NCBI RefSeq assembly: GCF_032854445.1
Contig: NW_027018157.1
Location: 1-64,000, forward strand
DNA length: 64,000 bases
Direction of reading: 5' to 3'
Source: Liolophura sinensis
Taxonomy: Eukaryota > Mollusca > Polyplacophora > Chitonida > Chitonidae
Shown here piece by piece: positions 11,617 to 26,700 of this stretch; position 1 is the first letter of the stretch; each line of letters opens with the position of its first letter. A model generated the notes under the pieces. The model had not been told where the DNA came from and ran no database searches. It saw only the letters and a program-made list of their open reading frames with translations. The position numbers and the translations under genes were made by a program.

Positions 11617-14600
11617 ATGCGCAATTGGGCCAGGCATCTCCAGCTGTTGAAAAATTGCAAATTTCCTTGGTTTCCATGGAGTAAGAGCCGTTGCTGGGCA
11701 CGTGATCTTGACATCAATGATTATTCATTTGTGGCTACAGCCAAAAGTATTGGTCGGAGAACAACGCGGTTTGCACCATTCGATTTCTCGTCAAAAAATA
11801 CGTCGGATTAGCCTCTTACCAGCAGCATTGGAACAGTTTTTCCACTTTTGGATTTTTGCCTGGTCTTTTTGCGAATTGAAATCGGCTACATTAACTATGT
11901 ACAATCGCGACTGGTCATTACTATGTTCAACTTTTCATTATAAGTTATGTGCCCTTCGGTAGCCCAGACGACGTCAAATCTTTGGGCCAAGCCCATTTAA
12001 CTCACCCAGCAAATGTCTTACTTCTAAGTCGAAGACAATCTCAATGTCTTTATCTACATGTAGAAAAACCACACCATTTGTATATAAAAAAAACACAAGG
12101 TACTTGATACAGTGCGCTGTAAAAAGTACAATTAAACACTGACCCACATCAATAAGGTGCCAAAAGATGCGCAATTGGGCCAGGCATCTCCAGCTGTTGA
12201 AAAATTGCAAATTTCCTTGGTTTCCATGGAGTAAGAGCCGTTGCTGGGCACGTGATCTTGACATCAATGATTATTCATTTGTGGCTACAGCCAAAAGTAT
12301 TGGTCGGAGAGCAACGCGGTTTGCACCATTCCATTTCTCGTCAAAAAATACGTCGGATTAGCCTCTTACCAGCAGCATTGGAACAGTTTTTTTTTACTTT
12401 TGGAATTTTGCCTGGTCTTTTTGCTAATTGAAATCGGCTACATTAACTATGTACAATCGCGACTGGTCATTACTATATTCAACTTTTCATTATAAGTTAT
12501 GTGACCTTCGGTAGCCCAGACGACGTCAAATCTTTGGGCCAAGCCCATTTAACTCACCCAGCAAATGTCTTACTTCTAAGTCGAAGACAAACTCAATGTC
12601 TTTATCTACATGTAGAAAAACCACACCATTTGTATATAAAAAAAACACAAGGTACTTGATACAGTCCGCTGTAAAAAGTACAATTGAACACTGACCCACA
12701 TCAATAAGGTGCCAAAAGATGCGTAATTGGGCCAGGCATCTCCAGCTGTTGAAAAATTGCAAATTTCCTTGGTTTCCATGGAGTAAGAGCCGTTGCTGGG
12801 CACGTGATCTTGACATCAATGATTATTCATTTGTGGCTACAGCCAAAAGTATTGGTCGGAGAGCAACGCGGTTTGCACCATTCGATTTCTCGTCAAAAAA
12901 TACGTCGGATTAGCCTCTTACCAGCAGCATTGGAACAGTTTTTTTACTTTTGGAATTTTACCTGGTCTTTTTGCTAATTGAAATCGGCTACATTAACTAT
13001 GTACAATCGCGACTGGTCATTACTATATTCAACTTTTCATTATAAGTTATGTGCCCTTCGGTAGCCCAGACGACGTCAAATCTTTGGGCCAAGCCCATTT
13101 AACTCACCCAGGAGTTGTCTTACTTCTAAGTCGAAGATAAACTCAATGTCTTTATCTACATGTAGAAAAACCACACCATTTGTATATAAAAAAAACACAA
13201 GGTACTTGATACAGTCCGCTGTAAAAAGTACAATTGAACACTGACCCACATCAATAAGGTGCCAAAAGATGCGCAATTGGGCCAGGCATCTCCAGCTGTT
13301 GAAAAATTGCAAATTTCCTTGGTTTCCATGGAGTAAGAGCCGTTGCTGGGCACGTGATCTTGACATCAATGATTATTCATTTGTGGCTACAGCCAAAAGT
13401 ATTGGTCGGAGAGCAGCGCGGTTTGCACCATTCGATTTCTCGTCAAAAAATACGTCGGATTAGCCTCTTACCAGCAGCATTGGAACAGTTTTTCCACTTT
13501 TGGATTTGTGCCTGGTCTTTTTGCGAATTGAAATCGGCTACATTAACTATGTACAATCGCGACTGGTCATTACTATATTCAACTTTTCATTATAAATTAT
13601 GTGCCCTTCGGTAGCACAGACGACGTCAAATCTTTGGGCCAAGCCCATTTAACTCACCCAGCAAATGTCTTACTTCTAAGTCGAAGACAAACTCAATGTC
13701 TTTATCTACATGTAGAAAAACCACACCATTTGTATATAAAAAAAACACAAGGTACTTGATACAGTGCGCTGTAAAAAGTACAATTGAACACTGACCCACA
13801 TCAATAAGGTGCCAAAAGATGCGCAATTGGGCCAGGCATCTCCAGCTGTTGAAAAATTGCAAATTTCCTTGGTTTCCATGGAGTAAGAGCCGTTGCTGGG
13901 CACGTGATCTTGACATCAATGATTATTCATTTGTGGCTACAGCCAAAAGTATTGGTCGGAGAGCAACACGGTTTGCACCATTCGATTTCTCGTCAAAAAA
14001 TACGTCGGATTAGAGTCTTATCATCAGCATTGGAACAGTTTTTCCACTTTTGGATTTTTACCTGGTCTTTTCGCGAATTGAAATCGGCTACATTAACTAT
14101 GTACAATCGCGACTGGTCATTACTATATTCAACTTTTCATTATAAGTTATGTGCCCTTCGGTAGCCCAGACGACGTCAAATCTTTGGGCCAAGCCCATTT
14201 AACTCACCCAGGAGTTGTCTTACTTCTAAGTCGAAGATAAACTCAATGTCTTTATCTACATGTAGAAAAACCACACCATTTGTATATAAAAAAAACACAA
14301 GGTACTTGATACAGTCCGCTGTAAAAAGTACAATTGAACACTGACCCACATCAATAAGGTGCCAAAAGATGCGCAATTGGGCCAGGCATCTCCAGCTGTT
14401 GAAAAATTGCAAATTTCCTTGGTTTCCATGGAGTAAGAGCCGTTGCTGGGCACGTGATCTTGACATCAATGATTATTCATTTGTGGCTACAGCCAAAAGT
14501 ATTGGTCGGAGAGCAACGCGGTTTGCACCATTCGATTTCTCGTCAAAAAATACGTCGGATTAGCCTCTTACCAGCAGCATTGGAACAGTTTTTCCACTTT

Positions 14601-16016
14601 TGGATTTGTGCCTGGTCTTTTTGCGAATTGAAATCGGCTACATTAACTATGTACAATCGCGACTGGTCATTACTATATTCAACTTTTCATTATAAATTAT
14701 GTGCCCTTCGGTAGCACAGAAGACGTCAAATCTTTGGGCCAAGCCCATTTAACTCACCCAGCAAATGTCTTACTTCTAAGTCGAAGACAAACTCAATGTC
14801 TTTATCTACATGTAGAAAAACCACACCATTTGTATATAAAAAAAACACAAGGTACTTGATACAGTGCGCTGTAAAAAGTACAATTGAACACTGACCCACA
14901 TCAATAAGGTGCCAAAAGATGCGCAATTGGGCCAGGCATCTCCAGCTGTTGAAAAATTGCAAATTTCCTTGGTTTCCATGGAGTAAGAGCCGTTGCTGGG
15001 CACGTGATCTTGACATCAATGATTATTCATTTGTGGCTACAGCCAAAAGTATTGGTCGGAGAGCAACACGGTTTGCACCATTCGATTTCTCGTCAAAAAA
15101 TACGTCGGATTAGCGTCTTATCAGCAGCATTGGAACAGTTTTTCCACTTTTGGATTTTTACCTGGTCTTTTCGCGAATTGAAATCGGCTACATTAACTAT
15201 GTACAATCGCGACTGGTCATTACTATATTCAACTTTTCATTATAAGTTATGTGCCCTTCGGTAGCCCAGACGACGTCAAATCTTTGGGCCAAGCCCATTT
15301 AACTCACCCAGGAGTTGTCTTACTTCTAAGTCGAAGATAAACTCAATGTCTTTATCTACATGTAGATAAACCACACCATTTGTATATAAAAAAACACAAG
15401 GTACTTGATACAGTCCGCTGTAAAAAGTACAATTGAACACTGACCCACATCAATAAGGTGCCAAAAGATGCGCAATTGGGCCAGGCATCTCCAGCTGTTG
15501 AAAAATTGCAAGTTTCCTTGGTTTCCATGGAGTAAGAGCCGTTGCTGGGCACGTGATCTTGACATCAATGATTATTCATTTGTGGCTACAGCCAAAAGCA
15601 TTGGTCGGAGAGCAACGCGGTTTGCACCATTCGATTTCTCGTCAAAAAATACGTCGGATTAGCCTCTTACCAACAGCATTGGAACAGTTTTTCCACTTTT
15701 GGATTTTTGCCTGGTCTTTTTGCGAATTGAAATCGGCTACATTAACTATGTACAATCGCGACTGGTCATTACTATATTCAACTTTTCATTATAAGTTATG
15801 TGCCCTTCGGTAGCCCAGACGACGTCAAATCTTTGGGCCAAGCCCATTTAACTCACCCAGGAGTTGTCTTACTTCTAAGTCGAAGATAAACTCAATGTCT
15901 TTATCTACATGTAGAAAAACCACACCATTTGTATATAAAAAAACACAAGGTACTTGATACAGTCCGCTGTAAAAAGTACAATTGAACACTGACCCACATC
16001 AATAAGGTGCCAAAAG
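11617..16016. repeat. Block A, copy 1 (units 22-29)
   Basis: Anchors are 11617, 12167, 12719, 13269, 13819, 14369, 14919 and 15468. The markers in order are: GAGAACAACG with CTATGTTC and GACAATCTC; T9 run; CGTAATTGG with T7 run; CAGCGCGG with GGATTTGTGCC and AAATTATG; TTAGAGTCTTATCATCAG; GGATTTGTGCC; TTAGCGTCTTATCAG with TTTTTACC; CAAGTTTCC with AAAAGCATTGG. The order recurs for eight units from 34,166 (offset 22,549 bp) and for six from 20,416 (offset 8,799 bp). Units 25-28 also alternate as ~1.1-kb dimers. Confidence 0.75.
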
Positions 16017-19000
16017 ATGCGCAATTGGGCCAGGCATCTCCAGCTGTTGAAAAATTGCAAATTTCCTTGGTTTCCATGGAGTAAGAGCCGTTGCTGGGCA
16101 CGTGATCTTGACATCAATGATTATTCATTTGTGGCTACAGCCAAAAGTATTGGTCGGAGAGCAGCGCGGTTTGCACCATTCGATTTCTCGTCAAAAAATA
16201 CGTCGGATTAGCCTCTTACCAGCAGCATTGGAACAGTTTTTCCACTTTTGGATTTGTGCCTGGTCTTTTTGCGAATTGAAATCGGCTACATTAACTATGT
16301 ACAATCGCGACTGGTCATTACTATATTCAACTTTTCATTATAAATTATGTGCCCTTCGGTAGCACAGGACGACGTCAAATCTTTGGGCCAAGCCCATTTA
16401 ACTCACCCAGCAAATGTCTTACTTCTAAGTCGAAGACAAACTCAATGTCTTTATCTACATGTAGAAAAACCACACCATTTGTATATAAAAAAAACACAAG
16501 GTACTTGATACAGTGCGCTGTAAAAAGTACAATTGAACACTGACCCACATCAATAAGGTGCCAAAAGATGCGCAATTGGCCAGGCATCTCCAGCTGTTGA
16601 AAAATTGCAAATTTCCTTGGTTTCCATGGAGTAAGAGCCGTTGCTGGGCACGTGATCTTGACATCAATGATTATTCATTTGTGGCTACAGCCAAAAGTAT
16701 TGGTCGGAGAGCAACACGGTTTGCACCATTCGATTTCTCGTCAAAAAATACGTCGGATTAGAGTCTTATCATCAGCATTGGAACAGTTTTTCCACTTTTG
16801 GATTTTTGCCTGGTCTTTTCGCGAATTGAAATCGGCTACATTAACTATGTACAATCGCGACTGGTCATTACTATATTCAACTTTTCATTATAAGTTATGT
16901 GCCCTTCGGTAGCCCAGACGACGTCAAATCTTTGGGCCAAGCCCATTTAACTCACCCAGGAGTTGTCTTACTTCTAAGTCGAAGATAAACTCAATGTCTT
17001 TATCTACATGTAGAAAAACCACACCATTTGTATATAAAAAAAACACAAGGTACTTGATACAGTCCGCTGTAAAAAGTACAATTGAACACTGACCCACATC
17101 AATAAGGTGCCAAAAGATGCGCAATTGGGCCAGGCATCTCCAGCTGTTGAAAAATTGCAAATTTCCTTGGTTTCCATGGAGTAAGAGCCGTTGCTGGGCA
17201 CGTGATCTTGACATCAATGATTATTCATTTGTGGCTACAGCCAAAAGTATTGGTCGGAGAGCAACGCGGTTTGCACCATTCGATTTCTCGTCAAAAAATA
17301 CGTCGGATTAGCCTCTTACCAGCAGCATTGGAACAGTTTTTCCACTTTTGGATTTGTGCCTGGTCTTTTTGCGAATTGAAATCGGCTACATTAACTATGT
17401 ACAATCGCGACTGGTCATTACTATATTCAACTTTTCATTATAAGTTATGTGCCCTTCGGTAGCACAGACGACGTCAAATCTTTGGGCCAAGCCCATTTAA
17501 CTCACCCAGCAAATGTCTTACTTCTAAGTCGAAGACAAACTCAATGTCTTTATCTACATGTAGAAAAACCACACCATTTGTATATAAAAAAAACACAAGG
17601 TACTTGATACAGTGCGCTGTAAAAAGTACAATTGAACACTGACCCACATCAATAAGGTGCCAAAAGATGCGCAATTGGGCCAGGCATCTCCAGCTGTTGA
17701 AAAATTGCAAATTTCCTTGGTTTCCATGGAGTAAGAGCCGTTGCTGGGCACGTGATCTTGACATCAATGATTTTTTCATTTGTGGCTACAGCCAAAAGTA
17801 TTGGTCGGAGAGCAACGCGGTTTGCACCATTCGATTTCTCGTCAAAAAATACGTCGGATTAGCCTCTTACCAGCAGCATTGGAACAGTTTTTCCACTTTT
17901 GGATTTTTGCCTGGTCTTTTTGCGAATTGAAATCGGCTACATTAACTATGTACAATCGCGACTGGTCATTACTATATTCAACTTTTCATTATAAGTTATG
18001 TGCCCTTCGGTAGCCCAGACGACGTCAAATCTTTGGGCCAAGCCCATTTAACTCACCCAGCAAATGTCTTACTTCTAAGTCGAAGACAAACTCAATGTTT
18101 TTATCTACATGTAGAAAAACCACACCATTTGTATATAAAAAAAACACAAGGTACTTGATACAGTGCGCTGTAAAAAGTACAATTGAACACTGACCCACAT
18201 CAATAAGGTGCCAAAAGATGCGCAATTGGGCCAGGCATCTCCAGCTGTTGAAAAATTGCAAATCTCCTTGGTTTCCATGGAGTAAGAGCCGTTGCTGGGC
18301 ACGTGATCTTGACATCAATGATTATTCATTTGTGGCTACAGCCAAAAGTATTGGTCGGAGAGCAACACGGTTTGCACCATTCGATTTCTCGTCAAAAAAT
18401 ACGTCGGATTAGCCTCTTATCAGCAGCATTGGAACAGTTTTTCCACTTTTGGATTTTTGCCTGGTCTTTTTGCGAATTGAAATCGGCTACATTAACTATG
18501 TACAATCGCGACTGGTCATTACTTTATTCAACTTTTCATTATAAGTTATGTGCCCTTCGGTAGCACAGACGACGTCAAATCTTTGGGCCAAGCCCATTTA
18601 ACTCACCCAGCAAATGTCTTACTTCTAAGTCGAAGACAAACTCAATGTCTTTATCTACATGTAGAAAAACCACACCATTTGTATATAAAAAAAACACAAG
18701 GTACTTGATACAGTGCGCTGTAAAAAGTACAATTGAACACTGACCCACATCAATAAGGTGCCAAAAGATGCGCAATTGGGCCAGGCATCTCCAGCTGTTG
18801 AAAAATTGCAAATTTCCTTGGTTTCCATGGAGTAAGAGCCGTTGCTGGGCACGTGATCTTGACATCAATGATTATTCATTTGTGGCTACAGCCAAAAGCA
18901 TTGGTCGGAGAGCAACGCGGTTTGCACCATTCGATTTCTCGTCAAAAAATACGTCGGATTAGCCTCTTACCAACAGCATTGGAACAGTTTTTCCACTTTT

Positions 19001-20415
19001 GGATTTTTGCCTGGTCTTTTTGCGAATTGAAATCGGCTACATTAACTATGTACAATCGCGACTGGTCATTACTATATTCAACTTTTCATTATAAGTTATG
19101 TGCCCTTCGGTAGCCCAGACGACGTCAAATCTTTGGGCCAAGCCCATTTAACTCACCCAGCAAATGTCTTACTTCTAAGTCGAAGACAAACTCAATGTCT
19201 TTATCTACATGTAGAAAAACCACACCATTTGTATATAAAAAAAACACAAGGTACTTGATACAGTGCGCTGTAAAAAGTACAATTGAACACTGACCCACAT
19301 CAATAAGGTGCCAAAAGATGCGCAATTGGGCCAGGCATCTCCAGCTGTTGAAAAATTGCAAATTTCCTTGGTTTCCATGGAGTAAGAGCGTTGCTGGGCA
19401 CGTGATCTTGACATCAATGATTATTCATTTGTGGCTACAGCCAAAAGTATTGATCGGAGAGCAACGCGGTTTGCACCATTCGATTTCTCGTCAAAAAATA
19501 CGTCGGATTAGCCTCTACCAGCAGCATTGGAACAGTTTTTCCACTTTTGGATTTTTGCCTGGTCTTTTTGCGATTGAAATCGGCTACATTAACTATGTAC
19601 AATCGCGACTGGTCATTACTATATTCAACTTTTCATTATAAAGTTATGTGCCCTTCGGTAGCCCAGACGACGTCAAATCTTTGGGCCAAGCCCATTTAAC
19701 TCACCCAGCAAATGTCTTACTTCTAAGTCGAAGACAAACTCAATGTCTTTATCTACATGTAGAAAAACCACACCATTTGTATATAAAAAAAACACAAGGT
19801 ACTTGATACAGTGCGCTGTAAAAAGTACAATTGAACACTGACCCACATCAATAAGGTGCCAAAAGATGCGCAATTGGGCCAGGCATCTCCAGCTGTTGAA
19901 AAATTGCAAATTTCCTTGGTTTCCATGGAGTAAGAGCCGTTGCTGGGCACGTGATCTTGACATCAATGATTATTCATTTGTGGCTACAGCCAAAAGTATT
20001 GGTCGGAGAGCAACGCGGTTTGCACCATTCGATTTCTCGTCAAAAAATACGTCGGATTAGCCTCTTACCAGCAGCATTGGAACAGTTTTTCCACTTTTGG
20101 ATTTTTGCCTGGTCTTTTTGCGAATTGAAATCGGCTACATTAACTATGTACAATCGCGACTGGTCATTACTATATTCAACTTTTCATTATAAGTTATGTG
20201 CCCTTCGGTAGCCCAGACGACGTCAAATCTTTGGGCCAAGCCCATTTAACTCACCCAGCAAATGTCTTACTTCTAAGTCGAAGATAAACTCAATGTCTTT
20301 ATCTACATGTAGAAAAACCACACCATTTGTATATAAAAAAAACACAAGGTACTTGATACAGTGCGCTGTAAAAAGTACAATTAAACACTGACCCACATCA
20401 ATAAGGTGCCAAAAG
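16017..20415. repeat. Satellite block, units 30-37, with partial block A
   Basis: Anchors are 16017, 16568, 17117, 17667, 18218, 18768, 19318 and 19866. Units 30-32 repeat the marker order of units 25-27, offset by about 2,749 bp, which is five monomers. Single-base indels lie near 16,368 (extra G), 16,579 (missing G), 17,773 (extra TT), 19,389 (missing C), 19,516 (missing T), 19,572 (missing A) and 19,640 (extra A). The last four are packed into a quarter of a kilobase. Confidence 0.8.
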
Positions 20416-23400
20416 ATGCGCAATTGGGCCAGGCATCTTTAGCTGTTGAAAAATTGCAAATTTCCTTGGTTTCCATGGAGTAAGAGCCGTTGCTGGGCAC
20501 GTGATCTTGACATCAATGATTATTCATTTGTGGCTACAGCCAAAAGTATTGGTCGGAGAACAACGCGGTTTGCACCATTCGATTTCTCGTCAAAAAATAC
20601 GTCGGATTAGCCTCTTACCAGCAGCATTGGAACAGTTTTTCCACTTTTGGATTTTTGCCTGGTCTTTTTGCGAATTGAAATCGGCTACATTAACTATGTA
20701 CAATCGCGACTGGTCATTACTATGTTCAACTTTTCATTATAAGTTATGTGCCCTTCGGTAGCCCAGACGACGTCAAATCTTTGGGCCAAGCCCATTTAAC
20801 TCACCCAGCAAATGTCTTACTTCTAAGTCGAAGACAATCTCAATGTCTTTATCTACATGTAGAAAAACCACACCATTTGTATATAAAAAAAACACAAGGT
20901 ACTTGATACAGTGCGCTGTAAAAAGTACAATTAAACACTGACCCACATCAATAAGGTGCCAAAAGATGCGCAATTGGGCCAGGCATCTCCAGCTGTTGAA
21001 AAATTGCAAATTTCCTTGGTTTCCATGGAGTAAGAGCCGTTGCTGGGCACGTGATCTTGACATCAATGATTATTCATTTGTGGCTACAGCCAAAAGTATT
21101 GGTCGGAGAGCAACGCGGTTTGCACCATTCGATTTCTCGTCAAAAAATACGTCGGATTAGCCTCTTACCAGCAGCATTGGAACAGTTTTTTTTTACTTTT
21201 GGAATTTTGCCTGGTCTTTTTGCTAATTGAAATCGGCTACATTAACTATGTACAATCGCGACTGGTCATTACTATATTCAACTTTTCATTATAAGTTATG
21301 TGCCCTTCGGTAGCCCAGACGACGTCAAATCTTTGGGCCAAGCCCATTTAACTCACCCAGCAAATGTCTTACTTCTAAGTCGAAGACAAACTCAATGTCT
21401 TTATCTACATGTAGAAAAACCACACCATTTGTATATAAAAAAAACACAAGGTACTTGATACAGTCCGCTGTAAAAAGTACAATTGAACACTGACCCACAT
21501 CAATAAGGTGCCAAAAGATGCGTAATTGGGCCAGGCATCTCCAGCTGTTGAAAAATTGCAAATTTCCTTGGTTTCCATGGAGTAAGAGCCGTTGCTGGGC
21601 ACGTGATCTTGACATCAATGATTATTCATTTGTGGCTACAGCCAAAAGTATTGGTCGGAGAGCAACGCGGTTTGCACCATTCGATTTCTCGTCAAAAAAT
21701 ACGTCGGATTAGCCTCTTACCAGCAGCATTGGAACAGTTTTTTTACTTTTGGAATTTTACCTGGTCTTTTTGCTAATTGAAATCGGCTACATTAACTATG
21801 TACAATCGCGACTGGTCATTACTATATTCAACTTTTCATTATAAGTTATGTGCCCTTCGGTAGCCCAGACGACGTCAAATCTTTGGGCCAAGCCCATTTA
21901 ACTCACCCAGGAGTTGTCTTACTTCTAAGTCGAAGATAAACTCAATGTCTTTATCTACATGTAGAAAAACCACACCATTTGTATATAAAAAAACACAAGG
22001 TACTTGATACAGTCCGCTGTAAAAAGTACAATTGAACACTGACCCACATCAATAAGGTGCCAAAAGATGCGCAATTGGGCCAGGCATCTCCAGCTGTTGA
22101 AAAATTGCAAATTTCCTTGGTTTCCATGGAGTAAGAGCCGTTGCTGGGCACGTGATCTTGACATCAATGATTATTCATTTGTGGCTACAGCCAAAAGTAT
22201 TGGTCGGAGAGCAGCGCGGTTTGCACCATTCGATTTCTCGTCAAAAAATACGTCGGATTAGCCTCTTACCAGCAGCATTGGAACAGTTTTTCCACTTTTG
22301 GATTTGTGCCTGGTCTTTTTGCGAATTGAAATCGGCTACATTAACTATGTACAATCGCGACTGGTCATTACTATATTCAACTTTTCATTATAAATTATGT
22401 GCCCTTCGGTAGCACAGACGACGTCAAATCTTTGGGCCAAGCCCATTTAACTCACCCAGCAAATGTCTTACTTCTAAGTCGAAGACAAACTCAATGTCTT
22501 TATCTACATGTAGAAAAACCACACCATTTGTATATAAAAAAAACACAAGGTACTTGATACAGTGCGCTGTAAAAAGTACAATTGAACACTGACCCACATC
22601 AATAAGGTGCCAAAAGATGCGCAATTGGGCCAGGCATCTCCAGCTGTTGAAAAATTGCAAATTTCCTTGGTTTCCATGGAGTAAGAGCCGTTGCTGGGCA
22701 CGTGATCTTGACATCAATGATTATTCATTTGTGGCTACAGCCAAAAGTATTGGTCGGAGAGCAACACGGTTTGCACCATTCGATTTCTCGTCAAAAAATA
22801 CGTCGGATTAGAGTCTTATCATCAGCATTGGAACAGTTTTTCCACTTTTGGATTTTTGCCTGGTCTTTTTGCGAATTGAAATCGGCTACATTAACTATGT
22901 ACAATCGCGACTGGTCATTACTATATTCAACTTTTCATTATAAGTTATGTGCCCTTCGGTAGCCCAGACGACGTCAAATCTTTGGGCCAAGCCCATTTAA
23001 CTCACTCAGGAGTTGTCTTACTTCTAAGTCGAAGATAAACTCAATGTCTTTATCTACATGTAGAAAAACCACACCATTTGTATATAAAAAAAACACAAGG
23101 TACTTGATACAGTCCGCTGTAAAAAGTACAATTGAACACTGACCCACATCAATAAGGTGCCAAAAGATGCGCAATTGGGCCAGGCATCTCCAGCTGTTGA
23201 AAAATTGCAAATTTCCTTGGTTTCCATGGAGTAAGAGCCGTTGCTGGGCACGTGATCTTGACATCAATGATTATTCATTTGTGGCTACAGCCAAAAGTAT
23301 TGGTCGGAGAGCAACGCGGTTTGCACCATTCGATTTCTCGTCAAAAAATACGTCGGATTAGCCTCTTACCAGCAGCATTGGAACAGTTTTTTCCACTTTT

Positions 23401-23717
23401 GGATTTGTGCCTGGTCTTTTTGCGAATTGAAATCGGCTACATTAACTATGTACAATCGCGACTGGTCATTACTATATTCAACTTTTCATTATAAATTATG
23501 TGCCCTTCGGTAGCACAGACGACGTCAAATCTTTGGGCCAAGCCCATTTAACTCACCCAGCAAATGTCTTACTTCTAAGTCGAAGACAAACTCAATGTCT
23601 TTATCTACATGTAGAAAAACCACACCATTTGTATATAAAAAAAACACAAGGTACTTGATACAGTCCGCTGTAAAAAGTACAATTGAACACTGACCCACAT
23701 CAATAAGGTGCCAAAAG
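20416..23717. repeat. Block A, copy 2 (units 38-43)
   Basis: Anchors are 20416, 20966, 21518, 22067, 22617 and 23167. The marker order matches units 22-27, including the private combination GAGAACAACG, CTATGTTC and GACAATCTC in the first unit, then a T9 unit and a T7 unit. Differences include CATCTTTAGCTG at about 20,434, TTTTGCCTGG in place of TTTTACCTGG in unit 42, and ACTCAGGAG at about 23,003. Confidence 0.75.
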
Positions 23718-26700
23718 ATGCGCAATTGGGCCAGGCATCTCCAGCTGTTGAAAAATTGCAAATTTCCTTGGTTTCCATGGAGTAAGAGCCGTTGCTGGGC
23801 ACGTGATCTTGACATCAATGATTATTCATTTGTGGCTACAGCCAAAAGTATTGGTCGGAGAGCAACACGGTTTGCACCATTCGATTTTTCGTCAAAAAAT
23901 ACGTCGGATTATTGTCTTATCAGCAGCATTGGAACAGTTTTTCCACTTTTGGATTTTTACCTGGTCTTTTCGCGAATTGAAATCGGCTACATTAACTATG
24001 TACAATCGCGACCTGTCATTACTATATTCAACTTTTCATTATAAGTTATGTGCCCTTCGGTAGCCCAGACGACGTCAAATCTTTGGGCCAAGCCCATTTA
24101 ACTCACCCAGGAGTTGTCTTACTTCTAAGTCGAAGATAAACTCAATGTCTTTATCTACATGTAGAAAAACCACACCATTTGTATATAAAAAAAACACAAG
24201 GTACTTGATACAGTGCGCTGTAAAAAGTACAATTGAACACTGACCCACATCAATAAGGTGCCAAAAGATGCGCAATTGGGCCAGGCATCTCCAGCTGTTG
24301 AAAAATTGCAAATTTCCTTGGTTTCCATGGAGTAAGAGCCGTTGCTGGGCACGTGATCTTGACATCAATGATTATTTATTTGTGGCTACAGCCAAAAGTA
24401 TTGGTCGGAGAGCAACGCGGTTTGCACCATTCGATTTCTCGTCAAAAAATACGTCGGATTAGCCTCTTACCAGCAGCATTGGAACAGTTTTACCACTTTT
24501 GGATTTTTGCCTGGTCTTTTTGCGAATTGAAATCGGCTACATTAACTATGTACAATCGCGACTGGTCATTACTATATTCAACTTTTCATTATAAGTTATG
24601 TGCCCTTCGGTAGCCCAGACGACGTCAAATCTTTGGGCCAAGCCCATTTAACTCACCCAGCAAATGTCTTACTTCTAAGTCGAAGACAAACTCAATGTTT
24701 TTATCTACATGTAGAAAAACCACACCATTTGTATATAAAAAAAACACAAGGTACTTGATACAGTCCGCTGTAAAAAGTACAATTGAACACTGACCCACAT
24801 CAATAAGGTGCCAAAAGATGCGCAATTGGGCCAGGCATCTCCAGCTGTTGAAAAATTGCAAATCTCCTTGGTTTCCATGGAGTAAGAGCCGTTGCTGGGC
24901 ACGTGATCTTGACATCAATGATTATTCATTTGTGGCTACAGCCAAAAGTATTGGTCGGAGAGCAACGCGGTTTGCACCATTCGATTTCTCGTCAAAAAAT
25001 ACGTCGGATTAGCCTCTTACCATCAGCATTGGAACAGTTTTTCCACTTTTGGATTTTTGCCTGGTCTTTTTGCGAATTGAAATCGGCTACATTAACTATG
25101 TACAATCGCGACTGGTCATTACTATATTCAACTTTTCATTATAAGTTATGTGCCCTTCGGTAGCCCAGACGACGTCAAATCTTTGGGCCAAGCCCATTTA
25201 ACTCACCCAGCAAATGTCTTACTTCTAAGTCGAAGATAAACTCAATGTCTTTATCTACATGTAGAAAAACCACACCATTTGTATATAAAAAAAACACAAG
25301 GTACTTGATACAGTCCGCTGTAAAAAGTACAATTGAACACTGACCCACATCAATAAGGTGCCAAAAGATGCGCAATTGGGCCAGGCATCTCCAGCTGTTG
25401 AAAAATTGCAAATTTCCTTGGTTTCCATGGAGTAAGAGCCGTTGCTGGGCACGTGATCTTGACATCAATGATTATTCATTTGTGGCTACAGCCAAAAGTA
25501 TTGGTCGGAGAGCAACGCGGTTTGCACCATTCGATTTCTCGTCAAAAAATACGTCGGATTAGCCTCTTACCAGCAGCATTGGAACAGTTTTTTCCACTTT
25601 TGGATTTGTGCCTGGTCTTTTTGCGAATTGAAATCGGCTACATTAACTATGTACAATCGCGACTGGTCATTACTATATTCAACTTTTCATTATAAATTAT
25701 GTGCCCTTCGGTAGCACAGACGACGTCAAATCTTTGGGCCAAGCCCATTTAACTCACCCAGCAAATGTCTTACTTCTAAGTCGAAGACAAACTCAATGTC
25801 TTTATCTACATGTAGAAAAACCACACCATTTGTATATAAAAAAAACACAAGGTACTTGATACAGTCCGCTGTAAAAAGTACAATTGAACACTGACCCACA
25901 TCAATAAGGTGCCAAAAGATGCGCAATTGGGCCAGGCATCTCCAGCTGTTGAAAAATTGCAAATTTCCTTGGTTTCCATGGAGTAAGAGCCGTTGCTGGG
26001 CACGTGATCTTGACATCAATGATTATTCATTTGTGGCTACAGCCAAAAGTATTGGTCGGAGAGCAACACGGTTTGCACCATTCGATTTCTCGTCAAAAAA
26101 TACGTCGGATTATTGTCTTATCAGCAGCATTGGAACAGTTTTTCCACTTTTGGATTTTTACCTGGTCTTTTCGCGAATTGAAATCGGCTACATTAACTAT
26201 GTACAATCGCGACTGGTCATTACTATATTCAACTTTTCATTATAAGTTATGTGCCCTTCGGTAGCCCAGACGACGTCAAATCTTTGGGCCAAGCCCATTT
26301 AACTCACCCAGGTGTTGTCTTACTTCTAAGTCGAAGATAAACTCAATGTCTTTATCTACATGTAGAAAAACCACACCATTTGTATATAAAAAAACACAAG
26401 GTACTTGATACAGTCCGCTGTAAAAAGTACAATTGAACACTGACCCACATCAATAAGGTGCCAAAAGATGCGCAATTGGGCCAGGCATCTCCAGCTGTTG
26501 AAAAATTGCAAGTTTCCTTGGTTTCCATGGAGTAAGAGCCGTTGCTGGGCACGTGATCTTGACATCAATGATTATTCATTTGTGGCTACAGCCAAAAGCA
26601 TTGGTCGGAGAGCAACGCGGTTTGCACCATTCGATTTCTCGTCAAAAAATACGTCGGATTAGCCTCTTACCAACAGCATTGGAACAGTTTTTCCACTTTT

